This document shows positions 8,065 to 18,396 of a stretch of DNA of 64,000 nucleotides, piece by piece. Each line of letters begins with the position of its first letter. The stretch's first letter is position 1. The DNA is from Polyangiaceae bacterium (GTDB lineage Bacteria > Myxococcota_A > Polyangia > Polyangiales > Polyangiaceae). The stretch spans positions 4,774,001-4,838,000 of the forward strand of contig JADJRH010000011.1 in the NCBI GenBank assembly GCA_016712345.1, written 5' to 3'. The notes beneath the pieces were generated by a model. That model saw only the letters and a program-made list of their open reading frames with translations. It searched no databases and had not been told where the DNA came from. The translations under genes were made by a program, and so were the position numbers.

Positions 8065-10545
8065 TCAAGGGCCTTGGCTGACAACCGTCACCTCAAGATC
8101 ATCGAGACCCGCCTTGGCCATACCTGTAACAACCATTCCAATTTTAAGGCGCTCGGCGTTGGCCGGCACCGTTACTTCTGTTTGTACTTTGTCCCAGGTA
8201 CCACCGAGTACAGGTGAACCGATGATTTCCATCTCGGAGGTGAAGGCCACAAAAAAAGCCTCATCGCCGGTGGATTTTGACTCAACCCTCGCCTTTGCTG
8301 AAACGCGCACTTTCTTGCCCTGGTAAGGTTTTGCGTCGATGCTCAGCGCGGCCGTCCCGGCGCCCGTTGGCACATCCCCTTTTACACGTTGTACAAGAAG
8401 GCAAAGCTTACCACTCGCACATTTGTCAACCACTGTGGAGGTATACTCAAGCTGTTTGGGATAGCCGCTTGTCACCCATCCGCTGGGCGCCTTCCCTTTT
8501 TCTGACCCTTCAAATCCGGGATCTGTGAGCGTGCCCGCGGCGACGGATTCGTTTTTTCCCGGCCTCTTACCCGTGGCGTTTGCATGCGCGGCGGTGGTTT
8601 TTTGCACGAACAAAAGCGCGTCGAAATGTTCAGCGGGGGCCATTGGCTCAAACCCGTACGAGGGGAGAGAGTCAAGATAAAGCGCACCTACCCATCGCGT
8701 AAAGCTGAGTTTTGAAAACCAGTCTGGCAACGGGCCCGCGGCTTCCTTTTGCAAGGGTAAGGCAAAGACCGGAATTCCCGCGCGTGCAAGGGTATGATCG
8801 AGCGAGCCCGGCATGCCCGGAGCAACGCTGAACGACATCAGGCCCCGCTTTTGTATGCCTTGGTCAAATGCCTGAAATGAGCCTTCGTCAAAGGCAAAAC
8901 CAAAGGCGGTATAGTTGAGACTGGCTTCGTTTGCCAGAATGGAGCCCATGGATGTGGAACCTGAATTGCTCAGTTTATCGATATGCCCATTGTGCGCCCA
9001 CAACACCATGCCCATAGAAATGGGCGGATCACCCTTTCCGGGCCGTTTTGCCCCCCATGCCATGGAGTGTTCTCGGTCCAAAATCATACGAACGATTTGG
9101 GCCATGGCCTCATCGCGCAGGTTGTGATTGTGCTCGATTTTAGCAGCAAGGTAAGCCTTGAGAACTTGTGTATGAATGCGGACAAGGGCATACTCAAACG
9201 CTCCGAATTTGTTGTAAATCGCCTGCCTGTCCGCATCGAGCTTGGCCAAGATCGTTTTTATAGTCGCATTGGCCGAAGTCAGGGCGCTCGCTGGGATAGC
9301 CGCGTCAGATGCAAAGTGGGTAGAAAAATCGTCGTCGAGAGCCTCCAGTGCCGGGCCTATTCCTTTTGCAAACGCAGAATCCGCCTTTTCAAAAAAAGCG
9401 ATGACCGCCAGCGCGCTCGCCGCGGGTGACTGCATGTCAAACCCCCAAAACGCGAGCTTTTCTTTGTGCGACTTGTCTTCGTTATAGGCGCGCATCCACT
9501 TCACGAGGGCGAGCACTTCTTCGGTATCCCAGGTCCAAAAGCCCTGATTGGCAAGCGCTGCGGCGGGGTCACCCTTACCGGTGGCCACATAGTTTGTCAA
9601 AGGTAGACTGTCACCAAAGCTTGCTTCTATACCAAAAACGCGAAACCCCTTTTTCTCAACAAGGTACTCCAGCATTCTATGCTTGAGTTGAAAAAACTCG
9701 CGCGTGCCATGGGTAGCTTCCCCCAGCGCAACGATGTTTTTGTAGCCCTTGGGCAGCAGCGGTTCGAGCGCGATCATGTCATCAAAACCTTGGCCCGCCT
9801 CAACGCTCTTGAGCGGCAAAGCCTTTGACTTGATCCATGCCACCACTTCGTCGGGGGCGGGCTTGTCAGGCGAGTTGAGACGCCGAGCGTTCAGATCGGC
9901 GGTTTTGTCGGCGTTCAATGGAACGTTGACAGGTTGAGACGTTACTTCATCAGACTGCACTCGAAGGACGTATTGCCCCGCGGGGAGCTTCACCTTGTAG
10001 CGGCCGTCGGCCCCGGCCTGCACCACAAAAAGATCGGCTTCGAATTGACTGTGTCGCGAGATGTACACCATCGCGTTGGGCATGGGTGCATTCTGATCGC
10101 CGTTTACAACGCCCGACAAAACATACCCGGGCCCGCCCACCTGAAAGTTGATCTGCGTTTGGTTCAGACCCCTCGGCGAAACGTCCCGAACATCGGCATA
10201 GGCGCTTGTCTGATCCGCCGTTGTGATGGTAAACCCAAACGAGCCCGTGTTGAGCGAGGCTAAACAATACCGCCCGTCTGAGTCTGTCTTGGCCACCTCC
10301 GCCGGTGTGTCTCCACCTTTTGGAATGGCGGCCACTGTGGCGTTGGGCACAGCCGCGTTTTTGTCAGAAGTAACCTTGCCGGAGACAATACACATGCGGC
10401 CGCTTGGAGAGGCGCTCGCGCTTGCCGACGGCGGCATGGTGGGGCCTCCCGCGCGCGGCGGAGGTGTGGTTTCTCCGCAACCGGTTAGCAACGCCGCAGC
10501 CAGCACCCACCCGCGCATTTGACTTAAATTGGTAGACCCTCGCAT
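8065..10545 (-). CDS. Lipoprotein with carboxypeptidase-regulatory-like domains and erythromycin-esterase-like domain
   Basis: The N-terminus ends in a lipobox (LLTGC), predicting an exported lipoprotein. Next come one or two carboxypeptidase regulatory-like beta-sandwich segments (VSGKVTSDKNAAVPNATV, then VLSGVVNGDQNAPMPNAMV). The central part is an erythromycin-esterase family domain: VALGEATHGTREFFQLKHR with the Glu-His pair, GIEASFG, and WAHNGHI. The last ~170 residues look like a beta-sandwich carbohydrate-binding-type module (TDPGFEG start). Erythromycin esterases hydrolyse macrolide lactones, but many homologues have unknown substrates, so resistance is not implied. ATG 10545 or 10518 could be the start; both give a lipoprotein signal. 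Confidence 0.8.
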   Translation of the reverse strand: MRGSTNLSQMRGWVLAAALLTGCGETTPPPRAGGPTMPPSASASASPSGRMCIVSGKVTSDKNAAVPNATVAAIPKGGDTPAEVAKTDSDGRYCLASLNTGSFGFTITTADQTSAYADVRDVSPRGLNQTQINFQVGGPGYVLSGVVNGDQNAPMPNAMVYISRHSQFEADLFVVQAGADGRYKVKLPAGQYVLRVQSDEVTSQPVNVPLNADKTADLNARRLNSPDKPAPDEVVAWIKSKALPLKSVEAGQGFDDMIALEPLLPKGYKNIVALGEATHGTREFFQLKHRMLEYLVEKKGFRVFGIEASFGDSLPLTNYVATGKGDPAAALANQGFWTWDTEEVLALVKWMRAYNEDKSHKEKLAFWGFDMQSPAASALAVIAFFEKADSAFAKGIGPALEALDDDFSTHFASDAAIPASALTSANATIKTILAKLDADRQAIYNKFGAFEYALVRIHTQVLKAYLAAKIEHNHNLRDEAMAQIVRMILDREHSMAWGAKRPGKGDPPISMGMVLWAHNGHIDKLSNSGSTSMGSILANEASLNYTAFGFAFDEGSFQAFDQGIQKRGLMSFSVAPGMPGSLDHTLARAGIPVFALPLQKEAAGPLPDWFSKLSFTRWVGALYLDSLPSYGFEPMAPAEHFDALLFVQKTTAAHANATGKRPGKNESVAAGTLTDPGFEGSEKGKAPSGWVTSGYPKQLEYTSTVVDKCASGKLCLLVQRVKGDVPTGAGTAALSIDAKPYQGKKVRVSAKARVESKSTGDEAFFVAFTSEMEIIGSPVLGGTWDKVQTEVTVPANAERLKIGMVVTGMAKAGLDDLEVTVVSQGP

Positions 10546-10642
10546 GGGACCGACTCTAAATGGGCTCCCCGGAAATCGCAATCCCCGCCTCACTCAGAAC
10601 GTCACCACGCTCCAGGTGGCAGGTGTTTTTCGACTGCGCGCG

Positions 10643-12229
10643 TCATACCCATCCAATCGCAACCACTTGCACCGTGACGCCGTCTACCACCACCCCTTTT
10701 ATGATCGAAGCCGGCACCCGCTCATCTTCCATTGGGACAAACACTACCATTGTCACGGTGTGTACACCCAGCTTTTTGGCGTACGCCGCCGCTTGAGCTT
10801 GCCCCTTTTGCAACTCATACATATCCACAAAACTCTTCACCTCAATAAGCCCAAGGTGACCCTCCTCCGTGTGCAACACGAGGTCAACCTTACCATTCCC
10901 GGTGGGAAACTCAGGGCTGATGACGCACCGTCTTCCCACCGCGTCACGAAGCCAGGCGTACAAATGGAAATGGCCGACAGCTTCTGTCAGGTGAAGGTCC
11001 GCGCGGCGTGGTTGACCTACCCATGGGTCTATTCCGGCCGCCTTCAGACGTTTCAGGTAGCCTCGGTATCGTTCTACGAGCGGCGGCAGCGCCAAACCGC
11101 CGACCAAAAATACGTCTGCCAAGAGATCCCCCGGTTCAATCGCCAAGAGAGGGGCCTTGTCACCGAACATGTCGTCTGTCAGAGCGGCAAAAAGGCGCCG
11201 CTGAACGTATGGAGATGAAAATCGACAAACGACAGAGCTGCTTGATGGATTGTCAGATGGCGGCCCTTCGTCGATGACACCGTTCATGTGGAGGTAGTTG
11301 CACCAGTCCTTATCCAACGAAAAAGGCACGTTGGGGTTTGTAAAAAGAGAAACAACATGCGAGAGATAAGGGCCGCGGGCCTTTTTGATAAGGTTGAGAA
11401 TTGTATTGTTCCACTCGACCTGACAGGCACGCCCATACACCAAGTTGAACGCCGCAGTCGTGATCGGATGGGTAGGGTCGGCATTGTATTTCTCGGTGAC
11501 TAGCTCACCAAACCACGACACCAATCCCGGTTGTCCACGCGTTACATTAAAGACCTGTTCAACAACAGCCGATTCTACTTTTTGCGCACTCTCTGTTTGA
11601 TACTGGTCAAAAAGATCTACTACTTCATCCCGGGTGAGATTGGGCACGCGGAGGGCGCGCTGCACATTAAAGGGTGGGCCTCGCGGACTTTCAACCCCAA
11701 GGACGGCTCGGACACCCACGAGCGCCAGGCCGTGCAAAACATAGGACTGCGGTGACAGGTACATTGCGCGGAACGTGCTCACCAGCCGGTCAATCACAGC
11801 AGCGGGCAGCGTGTCGAACTCGTCAATCAGCAGGATGAGCGGCCGATCAAAAATGCCACCCTGTTTGGAGAACAGGCGCATCCAACCTTCCCAGTGTTGA
11901 GGCGCTTCAGGCTCCACTCCAAAACCGTCGCGAAAGAGGCGCGGAACCGCACGAAAAAAAACTTCATCGGTGTCTTGCTCATCCAACGCGCCTTGCACAA
12001 GCAATGACCCAACCACAAAGCGATCGCCGTGCTGGGAGCGAATCTCCTCCATCGCCCGCTTCATGAGCCACGTTTTACCCGCTTGCCGAGGTGCCCAAAT
12101 CGTGAAGAAGTGTCCTCGGTCTCCCGAATTGTTGACCAGCTGTGCCGCGCACTCCGCCACCAATTCGCGCCGCGAAACGCTGAAGTGGAAACGCGCATCC
12201 ACGGGGCCGTAAGAACTGAACTTTCGCAC
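10643..12229 (-). CDS. AAA-like ATPase fused to a PD-(D/E)XK-type nuclease domain
   Basis: The N-terminal ATPase domain has Walker A in APRQAGKTW and Walker B in LILLIDEFDTL, as in the STAND-like 'AAA-ATPase-like' group. The C-terminal ~130 residues carry VDLVLHTEEGHLGLIEVKSF, the D-(x)n-ExK core of the PD-(D/E)XK superfamily, followed by a Gln-rich helix. This domain pair is common in proteins of unknown function with suspected mobile or defence roles. The start is taken as GTG 12229; the TTG 6 nt earlier is also possible. Flanking genes on the same strand are about 100 and 40 bp away, so it may be monocistronic. Confidence 0.7.
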   Translation of the reverse strand: MRKFSSYGPVDARFHFSVSRRELVAECAAQLVNNSGDRGHFFTIWAPRQAGKTWLMKRAMEEIRSQHGDRFVVGSLLVQGALDEQDTDEVFFRAVPRLFRDGFGVEPEAPQHWEGWMRLFSKQGGIFDRPLILLIDEFDTLPAAVIDRLVSTFRAMYLSPQSYVLHGLALVGVRAVLGVESPRGPPFNVQRALRVPNLTRDEVVDLFDQYQTESAQKVESAVVEQVFNVTRGQPGLVSWFGELVTEKYNADPTHPITTAAFNLVYGRACQVEWNNTILNLIKKARGPYLSHVVSLFTNPNVPFSLDKDWCNYLHMNGVIDEGPPSDNPSSSSVVCRFSSPYVQRRLFAALTDDMFGDKAPLLAIEPGDLLADVFLVGGLALPPLVERYRGYLKRLKAAGIDPWVGQPRRADLHLTEAVGHFHLYAWLRDAVGRRCVISPEFPTGNGKVDLVLHTEEGHLGLIEVKSFVDMYELQKGQAQAAAYAKKLGVHTVTMVVFVPMEDERVPASIIKGVVVDGVTVQVVAIGWV

Positions 12230-12270
12230 AACCAAAGGCTAACCCCACAAGGCCTACGGATGCAAGGCCC

Positions 12271-13167
12271 TCAGAACATTCGGCATCCCCACGAACCCAC
12301 CTCCGCTGGCTTACCGTTGTCCAGTGCCATGAGCCGTTCTGAAATGGCGGAGGCCAACGTCTGACCATCGATCCCTTCCACAAATTGTGCGCTAATCCAA
12401 ACCTCATGGCCGGGCTTACCATCCAGGTCGGTGTACCCAACCAACTTGGGAAAGTCATATTGCATTGCCGAAAGGGTAGTAGGTGAGTCGGGCGATTTCC
12501 CTAAAAACGTTGCCACAAGGCCGTAAAGTCCAATGTTGGCGTAAATGGCAAACACCTTGTCAAGTTGACCGTCGCCGTCCATGTCCAATGTCAAACCGCC
12601 GGTGACCATGACCTTGGGGGGTGGGTCACTTTCGCGCTCCGTTTCTTTTTGGAGCAGTTTGACAAGCGCCGCGAGTTCTTTTTCAGACGGCTCCAGATCG
12701 GCCACTTTGCGAACAATCGCCGACTTGGCGCTTTCCGGCCAAATACCGTAGCTCCCAAGGTCGCTATTGGGGGTGGCCTTGCGACCTGAGAAGTTGTTGA
12801 CTCCGCTGCCCTGACACGGCGCCTCGGTTGTTGAGCCGAGCTTCACCACCTGACCTGTTGAAAGGAACACCGACGCTCCCTCGGGCGCGAGCCCTAAACA
12901 CTCTTCCGAGTCGCTCGCGATCAGCTCTTTGCCATTGTGACAGAGCACGGGAGCGAGAATGTTGTCAGAAGCGGTAAACAGCACCAACGGCGCTGTGGTA
13001 GATGCCGCCACCACCGACACCGACGGAGCTGACGTTTCAACCGGAGCCGGTACGTTGACCACCGGTCCAGGTTCTTTGGGGCAGCCTAGCAGAGCGGGTG
13101 GTAGAGTGAACAAAGAAACAATCAAGAGCGCGCGCGAAACCGGCTGGAAGTGGATGAAGGTTGACAT
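12271..13167 (-). CDS. Hypothetical lipoprotein
   Basis: From ATG 13167 the protein starts with a signal sequence ending in LPPALLGC, a lipobox, so it should be lipid-anchored. A Pro/Ser/Val linker follows. The body contains DMDGDGQLDKVF and YTDLDGKPGHEVWI, resembling FG-GAP/VCBS-type calcium-binding loops that describe a beta-propeller blade. No enzyme motif was recognised. It is divergent from the zinc-ribbon/propeller gene at 13306, with about 140 bp between the two starts that should hold both promoters. Confidence 0.65.
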   Translation of the reverse strand: MSTFIHFQPVSRALLIVSLFTLPPALLGCPKEPGPVVNVPAPVETSAPSVSVVAASTTAPLVLFTASDNILAPVLCHNGKELIASDSEECLGLAPEGASVFLSTGQVVKLGSTTEAPCQGSGVNNFSGRKATPNSDLGSYGIWPESAKSAIVRKVADLEPSEKELAALVKLLQKETERESDPPPKVMVTGGLTLDMDGDGQLDKVFAIYANIGLYGLVATFLGKSPDSPTTLSAMQYDFPKLVGYTDLDGKPGHEVWISAQFVEGIDGQTLASAISERLMALDNGKPAEVGSWGCRMF

Positions 13168-13305
13168 TGAGCCGCGATGATTACCGCGAAGAGGCAAGCA
13201 ACACCAACCAAAAAGACAACAGCTCTTGACGCGCGCTCGCAGATCGCGGACGAAATGGCCTCAGCAATTCGTCACAAAGCGGAGAAAACCACTCACAGGT
13301 GCGTT

Positions 13306-14973
13306 ATGCAGGTCACCACATGTCTTCGTTGCGGCGGGGTAATGGACCCTTCCCCTCCTTGGATTTGCAAGTTCTGCGGAACACCCCATGCCGGGGCTGC
13401 GACCGATGAGTTTGGTCGACCCAGAATTCAATTCACCGATGATGGGGTTCTCGGGTTTTTGCGCAGTCGAGTGGCCGGAGTAGAAAACACGTCGCTCCAC
13501 CCGGCCATTCCCCCAAAAAAACTTGCCGGTGTACGCAAATCGCACCCTTATCTGCCCCCGCATGAAACTATCTTGGCCGTGTATGATGCCACAGTCTTTG
13601 GAAGTGCGTCGGATGGGTATTATGTCACCGCCAGGCGAATAGGGTTTAAGAATCAATTGGAGTCGGCGAACTTCCTGGAGTGGGCACACGTCGACCCATC
13701 CAATGTGTACGCTGATGAAAAAAACCTGTTCATCGGCCAGGCCAAAATTGAAGCCCTCTATCCCGATGATTCAGAAGCGGGGGAGATCTGGGCCGAAACA
13801 ATCGAGATATTGGCCTACTCAGCGCGGCCTCCGGGGGCGGCACCCGTTGCGTTCAACGCGCCGGAGTCCGGGCCGTCACCTATGCAGCAGGCCGCCGGGT
13901 CGGCGATTTCAGGTCCGGGATGGGAAGGGAGCAGTTCTCGGTGGCCTGCGCAACCGGGTAGGTACCGCAATGACTCTACCGAGCAGTTGCAAGCTCCACC
14001 TTACCAGGTGGACACCGGATGTTCCCATGTGGATGTCAGTCCCAACGGCGGCATGATCGCCGCCGCCGGGGATGAAACGATCGTCCTCTACCATCCCAAC
14101 GGCTCACCCTACCTTCAAATGCGCGCGCCTGACAGTATCCTCAGCATGCGCTTTTCACCCGACGGAAACTTCCTCCTCGTTGGATGCACCAACTCCTGCG
14201 CATGCCTGTTTGATGTGCGAACGGGGGCGTTGCGCGGTCAAACGCCGGCCATGGGTGACTACTGTGATGAAGTGTTATGGCTCGGTCAGGGGCCGCGCTT
14301 CGCCATGGGTAGCCAGCGAGGGGAGGTGTGGATTGTGGATGGGTTGTCGATGCAGCCTGCGGTGCGAGTCTTGGTGCAAGACCCCGAGCACGAGAGTTTG
14401 GGTGGAATGGCGGTTCTCCCCGATGGAAGCGCGCTTTTCGTGTCCGTGGGAAATCGAATCGGAGCGTTTGACACCTCCACGGGAAGGCTCCACTGGCGTT
14501 TTGACGAGGCGCTTGAAAATCCGTCGCGATTGGCGGTTTCACCGCGGGGAGACGTTCTCGTTGCGGTTGGACATGACGGCATTGCCATGTTTGATGCGCG
14601 CACCGGTCAACCGGGGGCCAGGTGTCCCATGCCCGGCGTTACAACAGTCACGTGGCCTGACAAACAGGGTGGAATGTTCTCCCGCGTCAAACCTGAAGAC
14701 ATGAGCAACTACTCGTGGAGTGCGCGCCCTCGTTTTTCACCCCTGGGTGACATGGTGGCTTGTCAGGATTTGGCTGGGAACCTCCTGTTTATTGAAGTGG
14801 CAACGTTTGGTGTACACGCCACCCCACGTGTTACCGGTCGAGCCTGGATTGAAGACTTGGCCTGGTTTCCAGATGGAAATCATCTGGTCTTGGGTTCAAG
14901 CGACAACACGCTTGCCATGTGGCGGGTGCGCCCCGCACAAGGGCTTTTGCATATTCGGGCTATACCGGGTTGA
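13306..14973 (+). CDS. Zinc-ribbon protein with PH-like and WD40/beta-propeller domains
   Basis: From ATG 13306 the protein has 555 residues. Cys6, Cys9, Cys21 and Cys24 form a zinc ribbon (CLRCGG...ICKFCG). Residues ~60-190 contain ETILAVYDATVFG and YYVTARRIGFKN, similar to bacterial PH-like domains. After a Pro/Gly linker, residues ~235-555 are WD40-like repeats (VDVSPNGGMIAAAGDETIVLY, SMRFSPDGNFLLVG, FSPLGDMVACQD, AWFPDGNHLVLGSSDNTLAMW). No signal peptide is seen, so it is cytoplasmic. A scaffold or sensor role is inferred. An upstream start at 13177 would nearly abut the divergent lipoprotein start. Confidence 0.7.
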   Translation: MQVTTCLRCGGVMDPSPPWICKFCGTPHAGAATDEFGRPRIQFTDDGVLGFLRSRVAGVENTSLHPAIPPKKLAGVRKSHPYLPPHETILAVYDATVFGSASDGYYVTARRIGFKNQLESANFLEWAHVDPSNVYADEKNLFIGQAKIEALYPDDSEAGEIWAETIEILAYSARPPGAAPVAFNAPESGPSPMQQAAGSAISGPGWEGSSSRWPAQPGRYRNDSTEQLQAPPYQVDTGCSHVDVSPNGGMIAAAGDETIVLYHPNGSPYLQMRAPDSILSMRFSPDGNFLLVGCTNSCACLFDVRTGALRGQTPAMGDYCDEVLWLGQGPRFAMGSQRGEVWIVDGLSMQPAVRVLVQDPEHESLGGMAVLPDGSALFVSVGNRIGAFDTSTGRLHWRFDEALENPSRLAVSPRGDVLVAVGHDGIAMFDARTGQPGARCPMPGVTTVTWPDKQGGMFSRVKPEDMSNYSWSARPRFSPLGDMVACQDLAGNLLFIEVATFGVHATPRVTGRAWIEDLAWFPDGNHLVLGSSDNTLAMWRVRPAQGLLHIRAIPG

Positions 14974-15137
14974 TCCTTCATCGGCACTGACAAAGCATCT
15001 GCTCATCGTTTCCGCTCGTCAGAAGTTTCGCCGTGTTTCGCCCGGCTTGCCGGATGCATGGTGCGCGTCTGATTTTAGTGCCACTGTTCGTTCACGTGCG
15101 TGAATGACTCGCCCGACACCGGTAGAAGCCTTTGGGC

Positions 15138-16691
15138 CTAATGCCGCCACGCCGCGTTGGTTGTGGTCTTCTCGCGCCGAACGTCCGACAGTTTGGCCTC
15201 GTACCAACGCTCCCAAACCTGACGGGCGGCGTTGCGGATGTCCCCTTCAGATTTGTTTGTGATGCCGAGAAAACGTTGGGTCAGCGCAGCGCGGTTGATC
15301 TGACGGTGAGCAAGGAGAGGCTCACCTTGAATGCCGAGTTGACCTGCCAACCCGTCCATGACGATCAGCGCGGCGTAACAATACGCGCCGCCCCAGAGAT
15401 CCCTGTTGAAAGCAAATTCAGCCAACGTGAGCAGTGTCAGCGAAGGTGGATCTGTCCCACGCGCGAGTTCGGCAAGGTAGGCGCTCGTTTCACCCGCTGT
15501 GTACATCGCAAACTCGCTGTCCAAAGCGTCGTCGGCCTTTTCAATACCGAGGATGTCCAAGATCGGCTTGGGAACCACAATTTTTTCCCGTTCATAGTCG
15601 ACCAAATTGTCCAGAGCCACGCAAGCACTGTGGAGCAGCACGAGGCCCAACACCAGCTCGAACGCGGCCAGCACGTCGGCTTCCATCAGGCGTTCATGGA
15701 TGGTTCTCCACTCGCGCAAATCTGTCAGAGGAATGCGACCCACAAGCTCATTGGCGTAGTCGGCCTCCGGGATAAATCTGCGAGGAACGCGCAATTTATA
15801 GCGCTGTTTGTCGAGTGTTTTCATCCACGAGCGAACAAGCTTTCGTCTCCGATAAAAAAGATCGCCGAGTTCTTCTACCTGGGCGGCTGTGGTGCCCGAA
15901 GGCGCTGAATAGGCCGCTTTGACAATTTCTGCCGAGCGCTCGCGCAGGCTCTTCTGCCAAACATTGTCAGGATCCAAACTTTCGAGATCAACGAGCAGCG
16001 TGTCGTTTGCCGCCGCAGCCGCCGTTGCAGGCAACACAAATTCAACAAGCTGTCGCTCCAGTTCATCCAACAATACAAGTGCCGCCGTGGTGCTTGGTCG
16101 AGTGTACCCAACAGCGGCCTGCCTGAAATTCAGATTGTCGAGTCGCCGCACAAACAGCGAGCGAATTCGCTTTTCAGGTGCGGTGAGCGTGTTGTCCCGC
16201 TCGATATAGTAGGTGTACAGAATAGGCACATTCGAGGCACCAAAACGGTACACCGAAGCATCTACAAAATAGGGAAGCTCGCGCGCCACCATCGCTTGGT
16301 CGAGGAGGATATTCTCCTGCTGAAACCGGTTTACAAGATCCCTGTCGGTTGACTTTGTGGCTGTCAAGTCAACGCTTGTGCGAAGCAACGTTTGGAGGCG
16401 ATCTGAAACATCGGTGCCGAGCGCCTCTTTCATTTTAGGGTCGAGCGCGGCGCCGACACGATCCTTCTCAACGTCGGCCGGGCCGCCGTTTCGAAGGTTT
16501 TCTTGCATGCTCACCAAATATTCAGGAACGGCCTTACCAAGCGCCTTCCCTTCATGTGAGTTGAGCGGGGTGAACGTTCGAAAAAAGAAAAACCATCCCG
16601 CGGCGCCGACGCCCGCGAGCAGCAGAACCGCGAGGGTGAGCCAAATCCAAAGGCGTGACGATCGGCGGGGAGGGGGAGCAAGTAGAGACAT
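15138..16691 (-). CDS. Hypothetical single-pass membrane protein
   Basis: From ATG 16691, 517 residues. A basic N-terminus (PPPRRSSR) is followed by one transmembrane helix at about 15-40 (LWIWLTLAVLLLAGVGAAGWFFFF), with the rest predicted outside the cytoplasm. The remainder is Leu/Glu/Arg-rich and mostly alpha-helical by composition, with no motif I recognise. It has no close neighbour on its strand. Function unknown. Confidence 0.6.
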   Translation of the reverse strand: MSLLAPPPRRSSRLWIWLTLAVLLLAGVGAAGWFFFFRTFTPLNSHEGKALGKAVPEYLVSMQENLRNGGPADVEKDRVGAALDPKMKEALGTDVSDRLQTLLRTSVDLTATKSTDRDLVNRFQQENILLDQAMVARELPYFVDASVYRFGASNVPILYTYYIERDNTLTAPEKRIRSLFVRRLDNLNFRQAAVGYTRPSTTAALVLLDELERQLVEFVLPATAAAAANDTLLVDLESLDPDNVWQKSLRERSAEIVKAAYSAPSGTTAAQVEELGDLFYRRRKLVRSWMKTLDKQRYKLRVPRRFIPEADYANELVGRIPLTDLREWRTIHERLMEADVLAAFELVLGLVLLHSACVALDNLVDYEREKIVVPKPILDILGIEKADDALDSEFAMYTAGETSAYLAELARGTDPPSLTLLTLAEFAFNRDLWGGAYCYAALIVMDGLAGQLGIQGEPLLAHRQINRAALTQRFLGITNKSEGDIRNAARQVWERWYEAKLSDVRREKTTTNAAWRH

Positions 16692-16960
16692 GGGCAACGC
16701 GTTTGGAAGAAAACCACCCCAGAAGGCGGGCACTCGCAACAATCGAACGACCGCTCTTTACAGGATGTGTCTTGGCGCTGCAATGGCAGATGTCAGCGTA
16801 TGGGCAGCAGGTGCACAAGTGACGCAAGGCATTCGGTGGAAGCAAACACGTTTCGTCGACTCATCGTTTTGCTTCATGAGTGGCGTTGTCGAACGAAAAA
16901 AACGTTGGAGGGCCGACGTTCTTTCTATGCGCTGGTGCATCGATCGCGTATCGTGCCATC

Positions 16961-18316
16961 ATGGTGGGCTTTGTTGAGAAGAAAACACCGGTGAGCGTTG
17001 TGCCCCGCACATCGGTGCTTGAGCGCGATAAAAAGGGGATGCCGTTGTGGGACACTTCCAGTCGAATACTGGCACTCGTGGGCGACAACGCCATTGTGGC
17101 AAAAAAAGACACTTCACCCCAAGACCTGAAACATCTTTTCGTGGTGATCTTGCCCGAGGATGGTCCCGACTGTTCGGCGTGTGGAGAAACCCTGGTCCGA
17201 GTTGACTCCAATAGGGTCGTCATGCGGGTGGAGCCCGAAAAAGTCAACGGCCTTCTAAGTGCGCTCCACGCCATGAAGGGCGCCCGCTGCGGCCTCCTCG
17301 GCGCCCTCCCGGAGGTGCCCATCGTGCCCGCATTACCGGAGCCGCCAAGTCCCTGGATTGGAGTAGAGGCCAAACTCGATTACATCAAACACGCGATGAA
17401 GGGCATAAAACCGAGCGCCCTTGAAAGCGTGATTCAAACCCTGTGTTCAATGGGCACTCGCGTCCATGATACCCCCAAGGGTCAAACCGCTGGAGACAAA
17501 GTGGAGGCATTTTACAAGTCGACACGAAACCTCGCGCATCAGGCCAAGGTAAGACTCATTTCGCACAAAGACACGAAACAGGAGAGCGTCATTGTCACTA
17601 TACCCGGAACAGTGGCCCCTGGGGAAACCGTTGTTCTCGGCTGCCATATCGATAGCTGGAATGCAGCCAGTTCGCACGACAACCCCGCGCCCGGCGCCGA
17701 CGACGATGCGAGCGGCGTTGCGTGCCTCGTTGCTGTGTTTAACGCGCTGATGAAGCTTGGCCCGCCGGCTCGGACCATTGAACTCCATGGCTATGCCGCC
17801 GAAGAAGTGGGCCGCACTGGGAGCAAAGACATTGCGTCTTGTTACAGAGTTCAAGCCCGCAATGTGGTGGCAATGCTTCAGCTCGATATGGTTCTCTACC
17901 CGCCTTGCCCGGGTGAAGAAAAAGTGCTGTGGTTCGTAAGGCAAGACACGAACGAAACTCTTCGACAGCAGTTGAGCGCGCTCGGGGCTACCTACCTTGA
18001 AACAACGAGCCAAGAGATCGACGACGTGCTTGGGTCAAGCGACCACGCTTCGTGGTTCGCCCTCAACTACCCAACCGTGTGGCCATTTGAGCACCCGTCC
18101 AACGGAAACCTTCACGGAGCGGGTGACACGCTTGAAAGCCTTGGGAATCAAAAAAAAGAAGCCCTTCAACGGGCGCTGTTGCACGCTCGGTTGGCTTTGG
18201 CGTTTGCTGCACATTTTGGAGGGGTGAGCGCGCCTCCGGCCACGCCACCTCGCAGGCGTGGAGGCGCTTCAAATGGCGGGCTTTCAAGAAAGAAGGCCAA
18301 TGGTAGAAAAGGTTGA
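16961..18316 (+). CDS. M28-family zinc aminopeptidase-like protein
   Basis: The catalytic half shows the M28 metal ligands in order: His in VVLGCHIDSW, the bridging Asp in GADDDASGV, the Glu pair in GYAAEEVGRTGS, Asp in LQLDMV and a late His in NLHGAGDTLE. An N-terminal ~180-residue segment precedes the peptidase domain. No signal peptide is obvious, unlike many secreted M28 enzymes. ATG 16961 gives 451 residues; GTG 16880 is an alternative start and neither has a good Shine-Dalgarno. The C-terminal ~25 residues are basic and low-complexity. Substrate unknown. Confidence 0.8.
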   Translation: MVGFVEKKTPVSVVPRTSVLERDKKGMPLWDTSSRILALVGDNAIVAKKDTSPQDLKHLFVVILPEDGPDCSACGETLVRVDSNRVVMRVEPEKVNGLLSALHAMKGARCGLLGALPEVPIVPALPEPPSPWIGVEAKLDYIKHAMKGIKPSALESVIQTLCSMGTRVHDTPKGQTAGDKVEAFYKSTRNLAHQAKVRLISHKDTKQESVIVTIPGTVAPGETVVLGCHIDSWNAASSHDNPAPGADDDASGVACLVAVFNALMKLGPPARTIELHGYAAEEVGRTGSKDIASCYRVQARNVVAMLQLDMVLYPPCPGEEKVLWFVRQDTNETLRQQLSALGATYLETTSQEIDDVLGSSDHASWFALNYPTVWPFEHPSNGNLHGAGDTLESLGNQKKEALQRALLHARLALAFAAHFGGVSAPPATPPRRRGGASNGGLSRKKANGRKG

Positions 18317-18396
18317 GGGAACCTTCGACTGGACGAAGCGATCCAGTGTTGAATGAGAACAAACAGCTTTTGAGTCTTGGGTAGAACGGAGGCAAC

